Source of the DNA: Candidatus Electrothrix communis
GTDB taxonomy: Bacteria; Desulfobacterota; Desulfobulbia; Desulfobulbales; Desulfobulbaceae
Reading direction: 5' to 3'
Assembly: GCA_030644725.1 (NCBI GenBank)
Contig: CP130629.1
Coordinates: 124,001 to 188,000 of the forward strand
DNA: 64,000 bases
A program made the position numbers and the translations under genes. This document shows positions 1-9,240 of this stretch, one piece after another; position 1 is the stretch's first letter; every line of letters begins with the position of its first letter. The notes beneath the pieces were generated by a model that worked only from the letters and a program-made list of their open reading frames with translations, had not been told where the DNA came from and made no database searches.

Positions 1-933
1 CAGGAGGAAATTTTTGAGCCCTTCAGGCAGAGTGGGGAACGTTTGCAGTACTCGGAAGGAACCGGGCTCGGCCTTGCCATCAGTTGTGAACTGGTTCGTC
101 TCATGGGGGGAGAACTTCACGTGAAGAGCCCTCTTGATCCGCATTATCAGCAGGGTGAGGAGTTTGAGGAATCGGGAAGTCGTTTTTTCTTCACGATCCC
201 AGTAGAGATCATAGATCGGAGCGGAATGGCTCTTGAAAATCAGCATGTTGTTACCGGGTATACTGTTATTCAAGGAGGTACACCCAAAAAAATTCTGATT
301 GTCTCCGGGAGCACCTCACATCAGGCAGTTTTGGGGAATATCCTTTCTCCGTTGGGATTCCAGGTAGAGGGGGTGGCAAGTAAAGACATGCTGGCTGACA
401 TGTTAGCTGAGATGTCGGAACAGTTACGGCCCGATGCGATTATGGCCGTCCTGCCCACAGCAGAATGTGAAGAGCTGACTGTCCTACAGAAAATAAAAGA
501 GCAGGGGGAAATGAAACTCTTGCCGGTGATCGCCCTTGCCGATGAAGCGGTTTTTTCCGCTTTAGAAGAAAATCAACAGGGATATCTCTACACAGCCCAT
601 GTTGTTAAGCCATTTTCCGGCTATGATCTACTCTCTGTCCTTGCGGGACACCTCCCCATAGCACTGGTATATGATAATGATGATAACGATAGAGAGGTAG
701 CCGAGGGTGAGTTTGTGGCCATGGTTATACCTCCTCCAGATGAAGAACTGGAGGCATTGCTCTTCAAGGTTCAGCAGGGTGATGTGGCCGGGATTAACCG
801 ACAGGTTTCCTCCTTATTGTCGATGGATTCAGGGAAGTATAAGGAGTTTGCCATGCGGGTTAAGCTGCTTGTAGAAGATTTTCAACTGAATATGATCGCC
901 GATTTAGTCAAACGATACGGAAGTTTTTCATGA
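1..933 (+). CDS. Hybrid sensor histidine kinase, C-terminal part (cut by window edge)
   Basis: The frame is open from base 1, so the gene begins outside the window. The first codons read IFEPFRQSGER and then EGTGLGLAIS, the end of a HATPase_c ATP-binding domain. A receiver-like domain follows (bases about 280-650, starting KKILIVSGS). At the usual phospho-acceptor place it reads DAIMAVLP instead of a DLxLLD pattern, so it may be a non-phosphorylatable pseudo-receiver, though it keeps a VVKPF lysine motif. The last about 70 residues (IPPPDEELEALL onward) look like the helical tail seen at the end of many hybrid kinases. The stop overlaps the next start (ATGA at 930-933), so the two kinases are probably translationally coupled. 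The signal sensed cannot be told from this fragment. Confidence 0.85.
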   Translation, partial: QEEIFEPFRQSGERLQYSEGTGLGLAISCELVRLMGGELHVKSPLDPHYQQGEEFEESGSRFFFTIPVEIIDRSGMALENQHVVTGYTVIQGGTPKKILIVSGSTSHQAVLGNILSPLGFQVEGVASKDMLADMLAEMSEQLRPDAIMAVLPTAECEELTVLQKIKEQGEMKLLPVIALADEAVFSALEENQQGYLYTAHVVKPFSGYDLLSVLAGHLPIALVYDNDDNDREVAEGEFVAMVIPPPDEELEALLFKVQQGDVAGINRQVSSLLSMDSGKYKEFAMRVKLLVEDFQLNMIADLVKRYGSFS

Positions 934-3239
934 GCCATCAGAAAAAAGATATCATTCTGATCGTAGACGATCAGCCTATTAACCTTAAGATTCTACTCTC
1001 TTTTTTGCAGGAGCAGGATTTTGAGCTTCGTATATTGCAGAGCGGTGTTCAGGCTCTTGCTCTGTTACAGGAGACTCTTCCTGATATTATCCTGCTTGAC
1101 GTGATGATGCCGGAACTGGATGGCTTTGAGACCTGTCGCAGGATTAAAGCCGATGAGCGGCTTGTTGATATCCCGGTTATTTTTATGACCGCCCTTGATA
1201 CTGTGGAAGATAAGGTGACCGGTTTTAAAGCCGGTGGTGTTGATTACATCACGAAGCCCTTTCAGCAGATAGAGGTTTTGATTCGTATCAATACCCATAT
1301 TAATCTGCGCAAAAAAGCCTTAAAACTCAAGGAGACCCAGGGGGAACTCCTTCTTCAGAAAAATAAGCTGGAGGCCCTGATCAATTCAATTCCGGATCCC
1401 ATCTATATCAAAGATGTGAACAATAAATATATTGGTTGTAATCGGGCATTTGAAGAAATAGCAGGGAAGCCGGAGCAGGAGATTATCGGGAGAGAAGACC
1501 ATGCTGTTTTTTCTTCAGAAGTTGCTGCTTCTTTCAAAACAAAGGATCAGGAAATGCTTTCCTTGGGCCAAGCAAAACGGACCGAGGAGCTAATTATCGC
1601 CCCTAACGGAGAAAAGCTGTTTTTTGATATTCGGAAAACGCCCTATATTGGGCCTGATGGTAACTTGCTCGGCCTGATAGGGATTTTTCGTAATATTAAC
1701 GAGCTGAAGAAGGCGCAGCAGGAGGCAGAAGAGGAGCGGGAGCGGCTCAGTGTAACCTTGCAGTCTATTGGTGACGGGGTTATAACCACGGATGTGCATG
1801 GAAAAACAGTGTTTATCAATAGGGCTGCTGAGCAGCTAACAGGCTGGGAAAATGTCGATGCCGTCGGGAAAGCTTCAGATGAGATATTTAGAATTTTTGA
1901 CGAAAAAACAGGTGAGAAAGCTCCCTGCCCGGTTGCGAGAATTTTACGGGCCGGGAAGCGATTGGCCCTGTCCCGGGATGCTGTTTTGCAACCTAAAGAT
2001 GGAACGAAAATAAGCATCGCTGACAGTGGAGCCCCTATCCGGGATAGAGAAAATCAGGTCATCGGTGTTGTTATTATTTTTCGGGATATAACGCAGGAAA
2101 TAAAGATGGAGCAGGAACGGGGGAAAATTCGAAAGCTGGAATCAGTCGGAGTTCTTGCTGGTGGCATTGCCCATGATTTTAACAATCTGCTTTCCGCTAT
2201 CCTTGGTAATATTGAATTGGCTTCCTCCGGAATCACAGAGGATAGCAGGGTATCGTCCCTGCTTGCCGATGCGCAGAAGGCCACTGAAAGAGCAACAAAA
2301 CTGACCTATCAACTGCTGACCTTTTCCAAAGGTGGTGAGCCCATTAAAGAAAAAACCTCTCTGCCCGACTTAGTCAGTGAGTCAGCAAATTTTGTCCTGC
2401 ACGGCTCCTTGGTGTCCTGTGAATTTTCTTTTGCCGATGACCTGTGGATGATCCTTGCAGACAGCGGGCAGATCAGTCAGGTGATTCAGAACATTATTCT
2501 GAATGCCAAAGACGCCATGCCTAGCGGCGGGAGGATAAGGGTGGAGTGTAGTAACGTGAAAGATCTTGCTTCGGGGCTGTTATTACGTCGACATAAAGAG
2601 AATTTTGTCCGGATTGCTCTTCAGGATACCGGTGTCGGTATTCCCCGTGATATCATAGATAATATCTTTGACCCGTATTTTACCACTAAGAAAGAGGGGA
2701 ACGGGCTCGGGCTGGCTATCTGTCATTCTATCATCAAGAAACACGGTGGCCATATTACAGTTCATTCGGACCCGCAACAGGGAACAACCTTTTCCATATA
2801 TCTCCCTACGCTTCCCGCCCATGAAAGTAAGGCGGCTGAACCGCAGGATCAGGAAAAGACAGTCTCTTCAACAAAAATCATGGTCATGGACGATGATTTG
2901 ATGCTGCGTGATTTGGCACGGTCCCAGCTGGCTGCGTTGGGGCATGATGCGGTTCTTGTTAAGGACGGAGCCGAGGCCATCAGTACGTATCAGGAGATGC
3001 AGGAGAGTGATGGTCCGATTGATCTTGTTATCTTGGACCTGACTATTCCGGGTGGTATGGGGGGGAAGGAGACCGCGCAGAAACTCCTTCAGCTGAATCC
3101 AGAAGCGAAACTCATTGTTGCTAGCGGTTATTCCAATGATCCGGTCATGGCGGAATACCGTGAGTACGGATTTCGGGCGGCGGTGGCCAAGCCGTTCACC
3201 TTGAAAGAATTGGGTAAGGCCATTGCTGCGGCCCATTAA
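930..3239 (+). CDS. Hybrid histidine kinase: REC-PAS-PAS-HisKA-HATPase-REC
   Basis: 769 residues with no membrane segment, so a cytoplasmic phosphorelay protein. An N-terminal receiver (residues about 8-125) has the acidic pocket VDDQP, the acceptor in ILLDVMMPELDG and the lysine in DYITKPF. Two PAS domains follow (about 148-260 and 270-395). The HisKA box is GGIAHDFNNLL, with the phosphorylated His near residue 415. HATPase_c has the N box LNAKDAMPSGG and the G boxes DTGVGIP and GNGLGLAI. A second receiver (about 650-765) carries VILDLTIPGGMGG. The start overlaps the stop of the preceding kinase by 4 bases. The two ORFs probably act in one relay, with this protein taking phosphate from its neighbour through the N-terminal receiver; that link is inference. 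Confidence 0.92.
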   Translation: MSHQKKDIILIVDDQPINLKILLSFLQEQDFELRILQSGVQALALLQETLPDIILLDVMMPELDGFETCRRIKADERLVDIPVIFMTALDTVEDKVTGFKAGGVDYITKPFQQIEVLIRINTHINLRKKALKLKETQGELLLQKNKLEALINSIPDPIYIKDVNNKYIGCNRAFEEIAGKPEQEIIGREDHAVFSSEVAASFKTKDQEMLSLGQAKRTEELIIAPNGEKLFFDIRKTPYIGPDGNLLGLIGIFRNINELKKAQQEAEEERERLSVTLQSIGDGVITTDVHGKTVFINRAAEQLTGWENVDAVGKASDEIFRIFDEKTGEKAPCPVARILRAGKRLALSRDAVLQPKDGTKISIADSGAPIRDRENQVIGVVIIFRDITQEIKMEQERGKIRKLESVGVLAGGIAHDFNNLLSAILGNIELASSGITEDSRVSSLLADAQKATERATKLTYQLLTFSKGGEPIKEKTSLPDLVSESANFVLHGSLVSCEFSFADDLWMILADSGQISQVIQNIILNAKDAMPSGGRIRVECSNVKDLASGLLLRRHKENFVRIALQDTGVGIPRDIIDNIFDPYFTTKKEGNGLGLAICHSIIKKHGGHITVHSDPQQGTTFSIYLPTLPAHESKAAEPQDQEKTVSSTKIMVMDDDLMLRDLARSQLAALGHDAVLVKDGAEAISTYQEMQESDGPIDLVILDLTIPGGMGGKETAQKLLQLNPEAKLIVASGYSNDPVMAEYREYGFRAAVAKPFTLKELGKAIAAAH

Positions 3240-3308
3240 CGGGTTGCCGCCAGCAGGGGAAGAGCAGATATTCAGATCGTCAGATACGCAGTTTTTCTGT
3301 TTCCTGCT

Positions 3309-4265
3309 CTATGCTTCCTTGAGTAATGCATCCAGTTTTTTCGGCGATGACAGGCATTCGCGCCCTAGGCCGCATTCAGCCATGATTGTGCAGAAGCGTA
3401 AGAATTCGCTCATAAGTCGGGTCGTGGTTTTGTCCTTATGCTGAATTATTGAGAGTTGTCGTCGCATATTAATATCCTTGATGGATAGGCCTTTCAACCA
3501 GCCGTGCTCCTCTTCCCGGCAGATGGTCAGTTCAGAAAGGCAGGCAGCTCCCACGCCAGCTTCCACGGCTTTCTTAATGGCCTCTGTGTGGCCTATTCGG
3601 GTCACGACATTGAGCAACGCTGCATGTTCTCCTAATTTGTTTTTGAAGATTTCCGCAGTGCCTGAGCCGTCTTCACGGAGAACCCAGGCTGTTTTCACGA
3701 GATCGTCTGGAAGGATGAACCGGTTCTGTTCAGCAAGGGGGTGGGAGGAGCTGACGATAATCCGCAGTTCATCCTCAAACCAGGGGGTCTTCCGGATGGC
3801 CTCGTCTGTAATACCGCCCTCGACAAAGCCGAGATCCATTACCCCTTGCGTAACAAGTCGTTCGGCTTGCTTGGTGTTGGCCACCATCATATTGATATGT
3901 GCTTCAGGGTGCATCCGCATGAAGAGTGCAATGGGGTAGGGTAGGACGTAATTTCCGATGGTCGAACTGGCGATAATTTCCAGTGATCCGGCGATGATTT
4001 CTTCTTTTTCGCTCAGCAGGGCTTCGACATTGCGAACCTGGTGGGTGATGCTTTTGGCTATGGGCAGTAGATAGCGGCCCCGGTCATTGAGGAGCAGACT
4101 GCGACCGTGGCGGTCGAAGAGGGGGCCGCCCAGCTGATTCTCCAGCTCAGCCAGAGCCATGCTGACCGCAGATTGGGTGAGGAAGAGTTTTTTACTGGCT
4201 TTGGTGACCTGTTTGGTCTCTGCTACAGCTATAAATATTTGAAATTGCCTGAGCGTGATAGCCAT
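3309..4265 (-). CDS. LysR-family transcriptional regulator
   Basis: 318 residues from the ATG at 4265. The frame stays open to 4553, but the upstream part (rich in Cys and His, no domain) is not LysR-like, whereas MAITLRQFQIF is the normal LysR beginning and has a GGAA-type ribosome site in front. The winged helix-turn-helix is at residues 1-62 (TKASKKLFLTQSAVSMAL, then LFDRHGRSLLL). A periplasmic-binding-like effector domain fills the rest (ADLGFVEG-type core: VMDLGFVEGGI). The family binds a small effector and usually regulates a divergent neighbour and itself; here that neighbour is dsbD, 530 bases away. The effector is not recognisable. Confidence 0.9.
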   Translation of the reverse strand: MAITLRQFQIFIAVAETKQVTKASKKLFLTQSAVSMALAELENQLGGPLFDRHGRSLLLNDRGRYLLPIAKSITHQVRNVEALLSEKEEIIAGSLEIIASSTIGNYVLPYPIALFMRMHPEAHINMMVANTKQAERLVTQGVMDLGFVEGGITDEAIRKTPWFEDELRIIVSSSHPLAEQNRFILPDDLVKTAWVLREDGSGTAEIFKNKLGEHAALLNVVTRIGHTEAIKKAVEAGVGAACLSELTICREEEHGWLKGLSIKDINMRRQLSIIQHKDKTTTRLMSEFLRFCTIMAECGLGRECLSSPKKLDALLKEA

Positions 4266-4795
4266 TATCGTTCCTTGGCTTCTGGGGGCTGGTTCAATGA
4301 GATCTCTTCTCTGTAACATAGTGGCTTTTGGAGACGTTGTACAATACTTATTCTCCACGCTCATATAAAAAGAGAGCGTTTTTCCTGTGGTCCCGGCGGG
4401 ACGGAGCATAATAATGCAGCCTATAGCACAGCTTCTTAGTAAGAAGGTAAGGTGTCTGTGCTCAGCGTTTTGCCCTTGTTTTTCCCGTATACATACAGTA
4501 AGACTTGCCACAAGGATTGTTTCATGGCTGGAAGTATGCATGCAACCGTTCATTTGCGAGAGAGGCTGTATACAGGATGCTCGTAGGAGGGATGGTTCGC
4601 GAACTATCCCCTACAGTTCTGTACCGAAAACGGAGGTTATTTTTTTTGGAATTTCCTCATTATCGTTTTTCGTCTGCGCAGAAACGGGCCGTCAAGACTC
4701 TTGATTTTTTACTTTGAACAAGATGAACCACAAGAAGAACCCGTAGAGGGTTTGCCTTCCTCCTCTCGGAGTTCAAAAACCTATATTCTTTAACT
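4266..4795. other. Intergenic region between divergent LysR gene and dsbD
   Basis: 530 bases without a convincing gene. Short open frames in both directions lack ribosome sites and domain-like composition. The region must hold the promoters of both divergent genes, and a LysR operator (T-N11-A type) would be expected here, but I could not single one out. Confidence 0.5.
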
Positions 4796-6667
4796 ATGCT
4801 GGATAACAAAAAAATATTCTCTTTGTTGCTGCTTGCTGTACTGCTTCTGCTGATGCCCGGTCGGGATTGCAGGGCAATATCTGAGGCAGGGGCTTCTTCC
4901 ACCGGAAAAGCGGTCAATGTCCGAGCCTCTTGGTCTGTCACAGCGGCACATCCCGGTGATCAGGCTGTTCTCGCTGTTGTTCTTCAGATTAATAAAGGTT
5001 TTCATGTTAATGCCGATGAACGGCAGATCATCTCTGTAGAAGATCTCAAGCTCTTTCCCACCAAGGTCGCTGTGACCGGGGCTGATAAGGGCTTAAAGAT
5101 TGAAGCACCCCTTTATCCTTCGGCGGTTCCCCTGAAGGTGCCTTATCTTGCTGATAGAGTCATGTCCTTTCAGGGGGAGACCATTGTGTATCTGCCTGTC
5201 CGTCTGGAAGAAGCTTTGCCTGCCGGGGAACAAGCAGGATTGAGCCTGCAAGTGCAATATCAGCCCTGTTCTGAAGAGTATTGTCTGCTCCCGGAAAAGA
5301 TAGAGATTGAGACGAGTTTGTCAATTGTCGCTCCGGACACTGTGGTTGAAAATATTCATCAGGAGCTTTTTGTCGGCTATGAACCCGGACTTGTCCCGGA
5401 GGTATCCAAGGATATAGCCTTTGGGATGTTCGGCTGGACCTTTTCCGTTGACAGCTCCTCCCGGGGCGGGGTGGTCTTATTATTGATTATTGCGGCCTTT
5501 GGCGGCATGCTGCTTAATTTTACCCCCTGTGTCCTCCCTCTGATTCCCATTAAAATCATCAGCCTCTCCTATGCAGCGAAGAATCGGCGGCAATGCATTC
5601 TGCTCGGTGTCTTTATGTCACTGGGCGTCTTGGTGTTCTGGCTCGGTTTAGGTGTTATGATTGCGCTGGTCAGTGGTTTCAGTGCCACCAATCAGCTGTT
5701 TCAATATCCTGTTTTTACTATTACGGTCGGGCTTGTTATCGCCGTCATGGCCGGGGGAATGTTTGACTTCTTCTCCCTGCAATTGCCAGCATTTGTGTAT
5801 ATGATTCATCCAGAGCAGGACACGCTGAAAGGCTCGTTCGGTTTGGGAATCCTTGCCGCTGTTCTTTCTACCCCCTGTACCGCACCTTTTATGGGGGCCG
5901 CAGCAGCCTGGGCCTCCACCCAGCCTCCTGCCTCCACCTTGGCCGTCTTTGCCTCGATAGGTATAGGTATGGCTTTGCCCTATTTCCTTCTCTCTGTTTC
6001 ACCGCATTTGGTCAGCAAAATGCCGAAAACTGGCCCGGCCAGTGTCCTGGTTAAGCAGGTTATGGGGTTATTTATGTTGGCCGCCGCTGCCTATTTTGTC
6101 GGGGTCGGGATGGAAGTGTTGCTGTCTTCTCCCGCAGATCCACCAGGGAAACTTTATTGGTGGCCAGTGATGTTTTTTGCTTTCTGCGCAGGCGGCTGGA
6201 CAGTCTGGCGCACGGTGCAGATTGCCTCGGGGAAGAAGGTGAAATATTTTTTTACCGGGCTTGGGTTGGCTCTTATGCTGGTTTCTGTGCTCGGGGTGTG
6301 TCGTCTCACCCATACCGGTCCCATTGATTGGACCTATTATACACCGGAGCGTCTTGAATTAGCCCAGGAAGAGGGGCAAACCGTTGTTATGGTTTTTACG
6401 GCGGAATGGTGTCTGAACTGTAAGGTTTTGGAGCGGGGAATACTGGAAAGTCCCAAGATTGTTAAGCTCCTGAGTGATGAGCGGGTTCTGTCCATGAAGG
6501 TTGATATCACGGGTAATAATCCGGAAGGCAAGGCGAAGCTCAAAGAAGTCGGCAGTTTGACCATACCGTTACTGGTTGTGGTGGATGCAAAGGGGAAACA
6601 GGTGTATAAAAGTGATTTCTATACGGCTAATCAGCTTTATGAGGCTGTGCAGGGTACCTTGGAGTAA
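4796..6667 (+). CDS. dsbD: Thiol:disulfide interchange protein DsbD
   Basis: 623 residues with the complete three-part DsbD layout. A signal peptide (about 27 residues, LLLLAVLLLLMPG core) is followed by the periplasmic alpha domain with its cysteine pair in PCSEEYC. The central membrane domain (residues about 215-520) has the two redox cysteines in NFTPCVLPLIP and STPCTAPFMG. The C-terminal thioredoxin-like domain has the active site AEWCLNCK. The protein moves electrons from cytoplasmic thioredoxin across the inner membrane to periplasmic thiol partners, for example for cytochrome c maturation or disulfide isomerisation. No strong ribosome site precedes the ATG. The gene is divergent from the LysR regulator and followed by a convergent DUF1566 gene. 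Confidence 0.95.
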   Translation: MLDNKKIFSLLLLAVLLLLMPGRDCRAISEAGASSTGKAVNVRASWSVTAAHPGDQAVLAVVLQINKGFHVNADERQIISVEDLKLFPTKVAVTGADKGLKIEAPLYPSAVPLKVPYLADRVMSFQGETIVYLPVRLEEALPAGEQAGLSLQVQYQPCSEEYCLLPEKIEIETSLSIVAPDTVVENIHQELFVGYEPGLVPEVSKDIAFGMFGWTFSVDSSSRGGVVLLLIIAAFGGMLLNFTPCVLPLIPIKIISLSYAAKNRRQCILLGVFMSLGVLVFWLGLGVMIALVSGFSATNQLFQYPVFTITVGLVIAVMAGGMFDFFSLQLPAFVYMIHPEQDTLKGSFGLGILAAVLSTPCTAPFMGAAAAWASTQPPASTLAVFASIGIGMALPYFLLSVSPHLVSKMPKTGPASVLVKQVMGLFMLAAAAYFVGVGMEVLLSSPADPPGKLYWWPVMFFAFCAGGWTVWRTVQIASGKKVKYFFTGLGLALMLVSVLGVCRLTHTGPIDWTYYTPERLELAQEEGQTVVMVFTAEWCLNCKVLERGILESPKIVKLLSDERVLSMKVDITGNNPEGKAKLKEVGSLTIPLLVVVDAKGKQVYKSDFYTANQLYEAVQGTLE

Positions 6668-6699
6668 GCTGGGGTCTTTTCGATATTATCTTTTATGTC

Positions 6700-6725
6700 G
6701 GGCAGACACGCAGGTCTGCCCCTAC
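6700..6725. repeat. Intergenic palindromic repeat (GTAGGGGCAGAC family), copy 1
   Basis: An inverted GGGCAGAC...GTCTGCCC hairpin ending in CCTAC, lying between the convergent dsbD and DUF1566 genes. The same family recurs near 21.9, 37.4, 40.75, 40.8, 46.0 and 56.0 kb, always between genes. It could also serve as a transcription end. Confidence 0.75.
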
Positions 6726-6734
6726 ATCGCCCGC

Positions 6735-7889
6735 TTACTTTATTGTTCGCACGCAACGGACATAATTGAACACATAACGCAGATCCCCTTGTGGCCCGAA
6801 ATATTGCGGGTAGTCGTAATAAATTCCCTCCTTTGGGTCACTGCGCTGGGCCCCGGCTCCATGTACATCCAGCAGCGTGTCATTTATCATGCCTTGCGCT
6901 TCCCCAAAGGCGATATAGACTGCGCCGTCATAATGATTTCTCCCATCCTGATGATTAGTTCCGGTCCAGAAGTAGGGGTACTGGGCGTTCCCGTCTGGAT
7001 CAGTAATCTCAGTTGTGAAAAAAAGCGGATCAATGGCCGGTGAAGCTGTGGTCTGCGGCGAACGCGTATAATCGACAATGCTTTGTAGCTCTTTGGCATT
7101 GGGTAAGCGCCAGTCTGAGTATCCGGCCAATTCCAAGTTCTCTGCATATTCTAAGGCATCATGCCAGTCCAAGGCAAGCCCCTCATCTGCCTGCTGCCAC
7201 ATTAAGCCCGTTGCCAGATCGGAGATGCTTCCGTCTTCATTATCCATAAAGTTGTTTTTCCCGTAATTCGTATTGCCCCTGACAAGGCGGAAATATGCCT
7301 TTCGTTCTTGCTGAGTACCCGGCTCATATTTTGGGTACCCCTTGATTCTGCCGTCGATAAAGTTGACCCCGAATACTGTTGCGTCTCCGTTCATGGTAGT
7401 GCCGACATATTCAGTTGCTGACCAGGTTTGAGCGTCGATCAGGCGTTGGCCGCTACTGATGTCGCCGAAGGGTTGAATGAAAGAGGTTGTATCCAGGTAG
7501 AGAGTGTAGGTCTCTTCGTTTTGTCCATCTCCATTGGCTCCGGTAAAGAGGATCAGCGAGTAGAGTTCTTTGATGGTGGGGAGTCGCCAATCCGTATACT
7601 CACCAAGGTCAAAGCTGGCCACCAGGGCATTCACTTCTGACCAGGTCATCTGTTCGCCCATATCCTGCTGCCACATTAGGCCGGTAATAGTATCGGTTAC
7701 CGTACCGTCATCGTTAACGGTGTAGGAAGGCTGGTTGCCGGTGTAGGTGCCGTCTTGGCCGTAGAAATCCTCGCCTTCAAGAGGGGCTGATATTATCTCA
7801 GAGTTGTTGTAGGAATCAGTCACGCCGGTGTCAACGATGGGGTAGGGGAGAGAGGCTTCCTCAACGGAATTTTTATTAAGGAGCAGCAT
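6735..7889 (-). CDS. Secreted protein with two DUF1566 (Lcl C-terminal) repeats; true start probably ATA at 8042
   Basis: 384 residues from the first ATG. Two copies of the DUF1566 module are visible: TGLMWQQDMGEQMTWSEV with DWRLPTIKEL, and TGLMWQQADEGLALDW with DWRLPNAKEL. The fold belongs to the C-type-lectin-like/Legionella collagen-like-tail group and is common in exported proteins of deltaproteobacteria. With the ATG at 7889 there is no signal peptide. The same frame is open for another 51 codons upstream, up to an ATA at 8042, and reads as a textbook signal peptide (KK..., then ATILLTLLSHGAISTLLWLV, then PASIAAS). A strong AAGGAGGG lies 4 bases before that ATA. So either an ATA start is used or the original ATG has mutated. 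The function is unknown. Confidence 0.8.
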   Translation of the reverse strand: MLLLNKNSVEEASLPYPIVDTGVTDSYNNSEIISAPLEGEDFYGQDGTYTGNQPSYTVNDDGTVTDTITGLMWQQDMGEQMTWSEVNALVASFDLGEYTDWRLPTIKELYSLILFTGANGDGQNEETYTLYLDTTSFIQPFGDISSGQRLIDAQTWSATEYVGTTMNGDATVFGVNFIDGRIKGYPKYEPGTQQERKAYFRLVRGNTNYGKNNFMDNEDGSISDLATGLMWQQADEGLALDWHDALEYAENLELAGYSDWRLPNAKELQSIVDYTRSPQTTASPAIDPLFFTTEITDPDGNAQYPYFWTGTNHQDGRNHYDGAVYIAFGEAQGMINDTLLDVHGAGAQRSDPKEGIYYDYPQYFGPQGDLRYVFNYVRCVRTIK

Positions 7890-8042
7890 ATAAACAGCAG
7901 GCAGGGCTCCTCTGCCTGTTCCTGACGCTGCGATGCTTGCTGGTACGAGCCAGAGGAGCGTCGATATAGCTCCGTGGCTTAACAGGGTCAGGAGGATGGT
8001 CGCTATGCTTCTTTTCAGTGAAAAGGGGTGTGTCTTTTTTAT

Positions 8043-8436
8043 GATTCCCTCCTTGGGGTGCTGGGACTGTTATGATGCGTTTTTTCTCCGACTGCATTCT
8101 TGCTTTTGCTCTTAACTTAGCAGGGGAAGATGACAGGATGGGGGGAGGGAAGATGAAAGGATTGTCATTTGTAAAAAATAGCGGGGCAATAGGGCTCTAG
8201 CGCCTATTGTTACCCCTAGTGGAAGGCTCAGGCTTATCAAGGGAAATCGGCAGCAGGCGGACAGGACGCTCATCGGGCGATGAAGAGATGAGGGAGTGAT
8301 ATTCCCTTTGCGGGCCACCGCCACTGCAATCAGAAGAAAGTGATTGCGATCTTAGAAAAAAACCCTCATTATAGTCATATAAAGGAAACGTCCTGAAGTG
8401 CAAACTGTTCCACTCATCTTTACAAGGAGGAAAAAG
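8043..8436. other. Gene-free stretch between DUF1566 gene and CSLREA fragment
   Basis: About 390 bases between divergent genes. No coding frame, tRNA or repeat of the families found elsewhere in the window was recognised. It should contain both promoters. Confidence 0.5.
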
Positions 8437-8706
8437 ATGGACACCCTACTGAGGCACTTACTTTTCGTGACCGTGCTGTTGATGCTGGCACCAAACGCGG
8501 CCCAAGCCGCAACCATCACTGTGGATGGAAGCACCTGCACCCTGGCTGAAGCCATCGATTCAGCCATCGATTCAGCCATCGATTCAGCCAACACCGACAC
8601 GGCCTTCGGAAATGGCTGTGTTGACGGCTTTGGCGATGATACGGTTATCCTTCAGCAGGATGAGCTGCTGGTAAATATGGGACAGACCATGTTTGTTTCT
8701 TGTTGA
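8437..8706 (+). pseudogene. Truncated CSLREA-type exported protein (5' fragment)
   Basis: A good ribosome site (AAGGAGG) precedes the ATG at 8437. The product begins with a signal peptide (LLFVTVLLMLAPNAAQA) and then CTLAEAI...GFGDDTVIL, the opening domain of CSLREA/choice-of-anchor proteins, which normally continue into a long beta-helix of several hundred residues. Here the frame ends after only 89 codons, where it runs into the 3' remnant of an oppositely oriented gene, so this is a 5' stump. A 12-bp unit is repeated three times in tandem at 8551-8586, adding AIDS-AIDS-AIDS before the expected motif. Confidence 0.7.
8551..8586. repeat. 12-bp tandem repeat, three units
   Basis: GCCATCGATTCA is repeated three times perfectly, inside the truncated CSLREA gene. 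It is in frame (four residues per unit) and looks like replication slippage in a decaying or phase-variable-type coding segment. Confidence 0.9.
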
Positions 8707-9176
8707 AAAAATAATATTAGAAAATCAATCGAGTCTGACCCTATTGATTTTTCATCACTACATATTTCTGGATAGATTTGTGTAAGAAAGTTATCACGCA
8801 CATACCCTTCAAATTTATTACCTATCCATTTGACACTATTTGTAAAACATGTTTTGTCATCATCAGGGCAACCGATTACTCTAATATGCCCTTGTGAAAA
8901 ATCATTTCTGGTATGAGCGGGAACGGCCATATCCTGAAGTAAATGCATTATGTAACCGAGTGTTTGAAATGTTTCCGCAAAAACAATTTCTCGAAATTGA
9001 GGCTCCGAATATGTCAGTGCGGCATAATATTCCTTTCTTGCTACAACCCAATTTCGTCCTTCATCCTCACTAGGTGTACTTAACCCATTAATGTCGCTCG
9101 ACATTGGTTCTCCGTCTTTATTCTTAATTCCCGTTGCCCAAGAAATATTAGAATATTTTGTTCTGAACGGGGATGT
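8652..9176 (-). pseudogene. 3' part of a zinc-phospholipase-C-like gene split by an IS91 element
   Basis: This remnant reads TSPFRTKYSNISWATG, later GYIMHLLQDMAVPAHTRND. The HLLQDMAVPAHxRxD stretch is the metal-binding signature of the zinc-dependent phospholipase C/S1-P1 nuclease-like fold. The 5' half of the same gene lies at 11618-11967 on the same strand. Joining the two at the shared dinucleotide AC restores the frame (...LYCW-T-SPFRTKYS...). The 3' end is also missing: the frame runs into the CSLREA stump around 8650-8700. The gene is therefore interrupted once and truncated once. Confidence 0.75.
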
Positions 9177-9177
9177 T

Positions 9178-9240
9178 GCATAACGAATAAGGTTAGATTG
9201 TGCGAGCGCAGCGAGCCACAATCTGAACCGTTTGTTGGAC
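9178..9240. other. attC-like imperfect palindrome at the IS91 edge
   Basis: 63 bases bounded by GCATAAC and GTTGGAC, close to integron attC core sites RYYYAAC and GTTRRRY (the right one fits exactly, the left one misfits at one position). Inside, GGTTAGATTGTG pairs with CACAATCTGAACC, leaving one extrahelical G, which is a typical attC feature. It may be a relic of a gene cassette, or simply the terminal hairpin of the IS91 element. Confidence 0.4.

Noticed and set aside
4266-4553. N-terminal extension of the LysR regulator
   Set aside because: The extra 96 codons are not LysR-like, and the family start MAITLRQFQIF has its own ribosome site.
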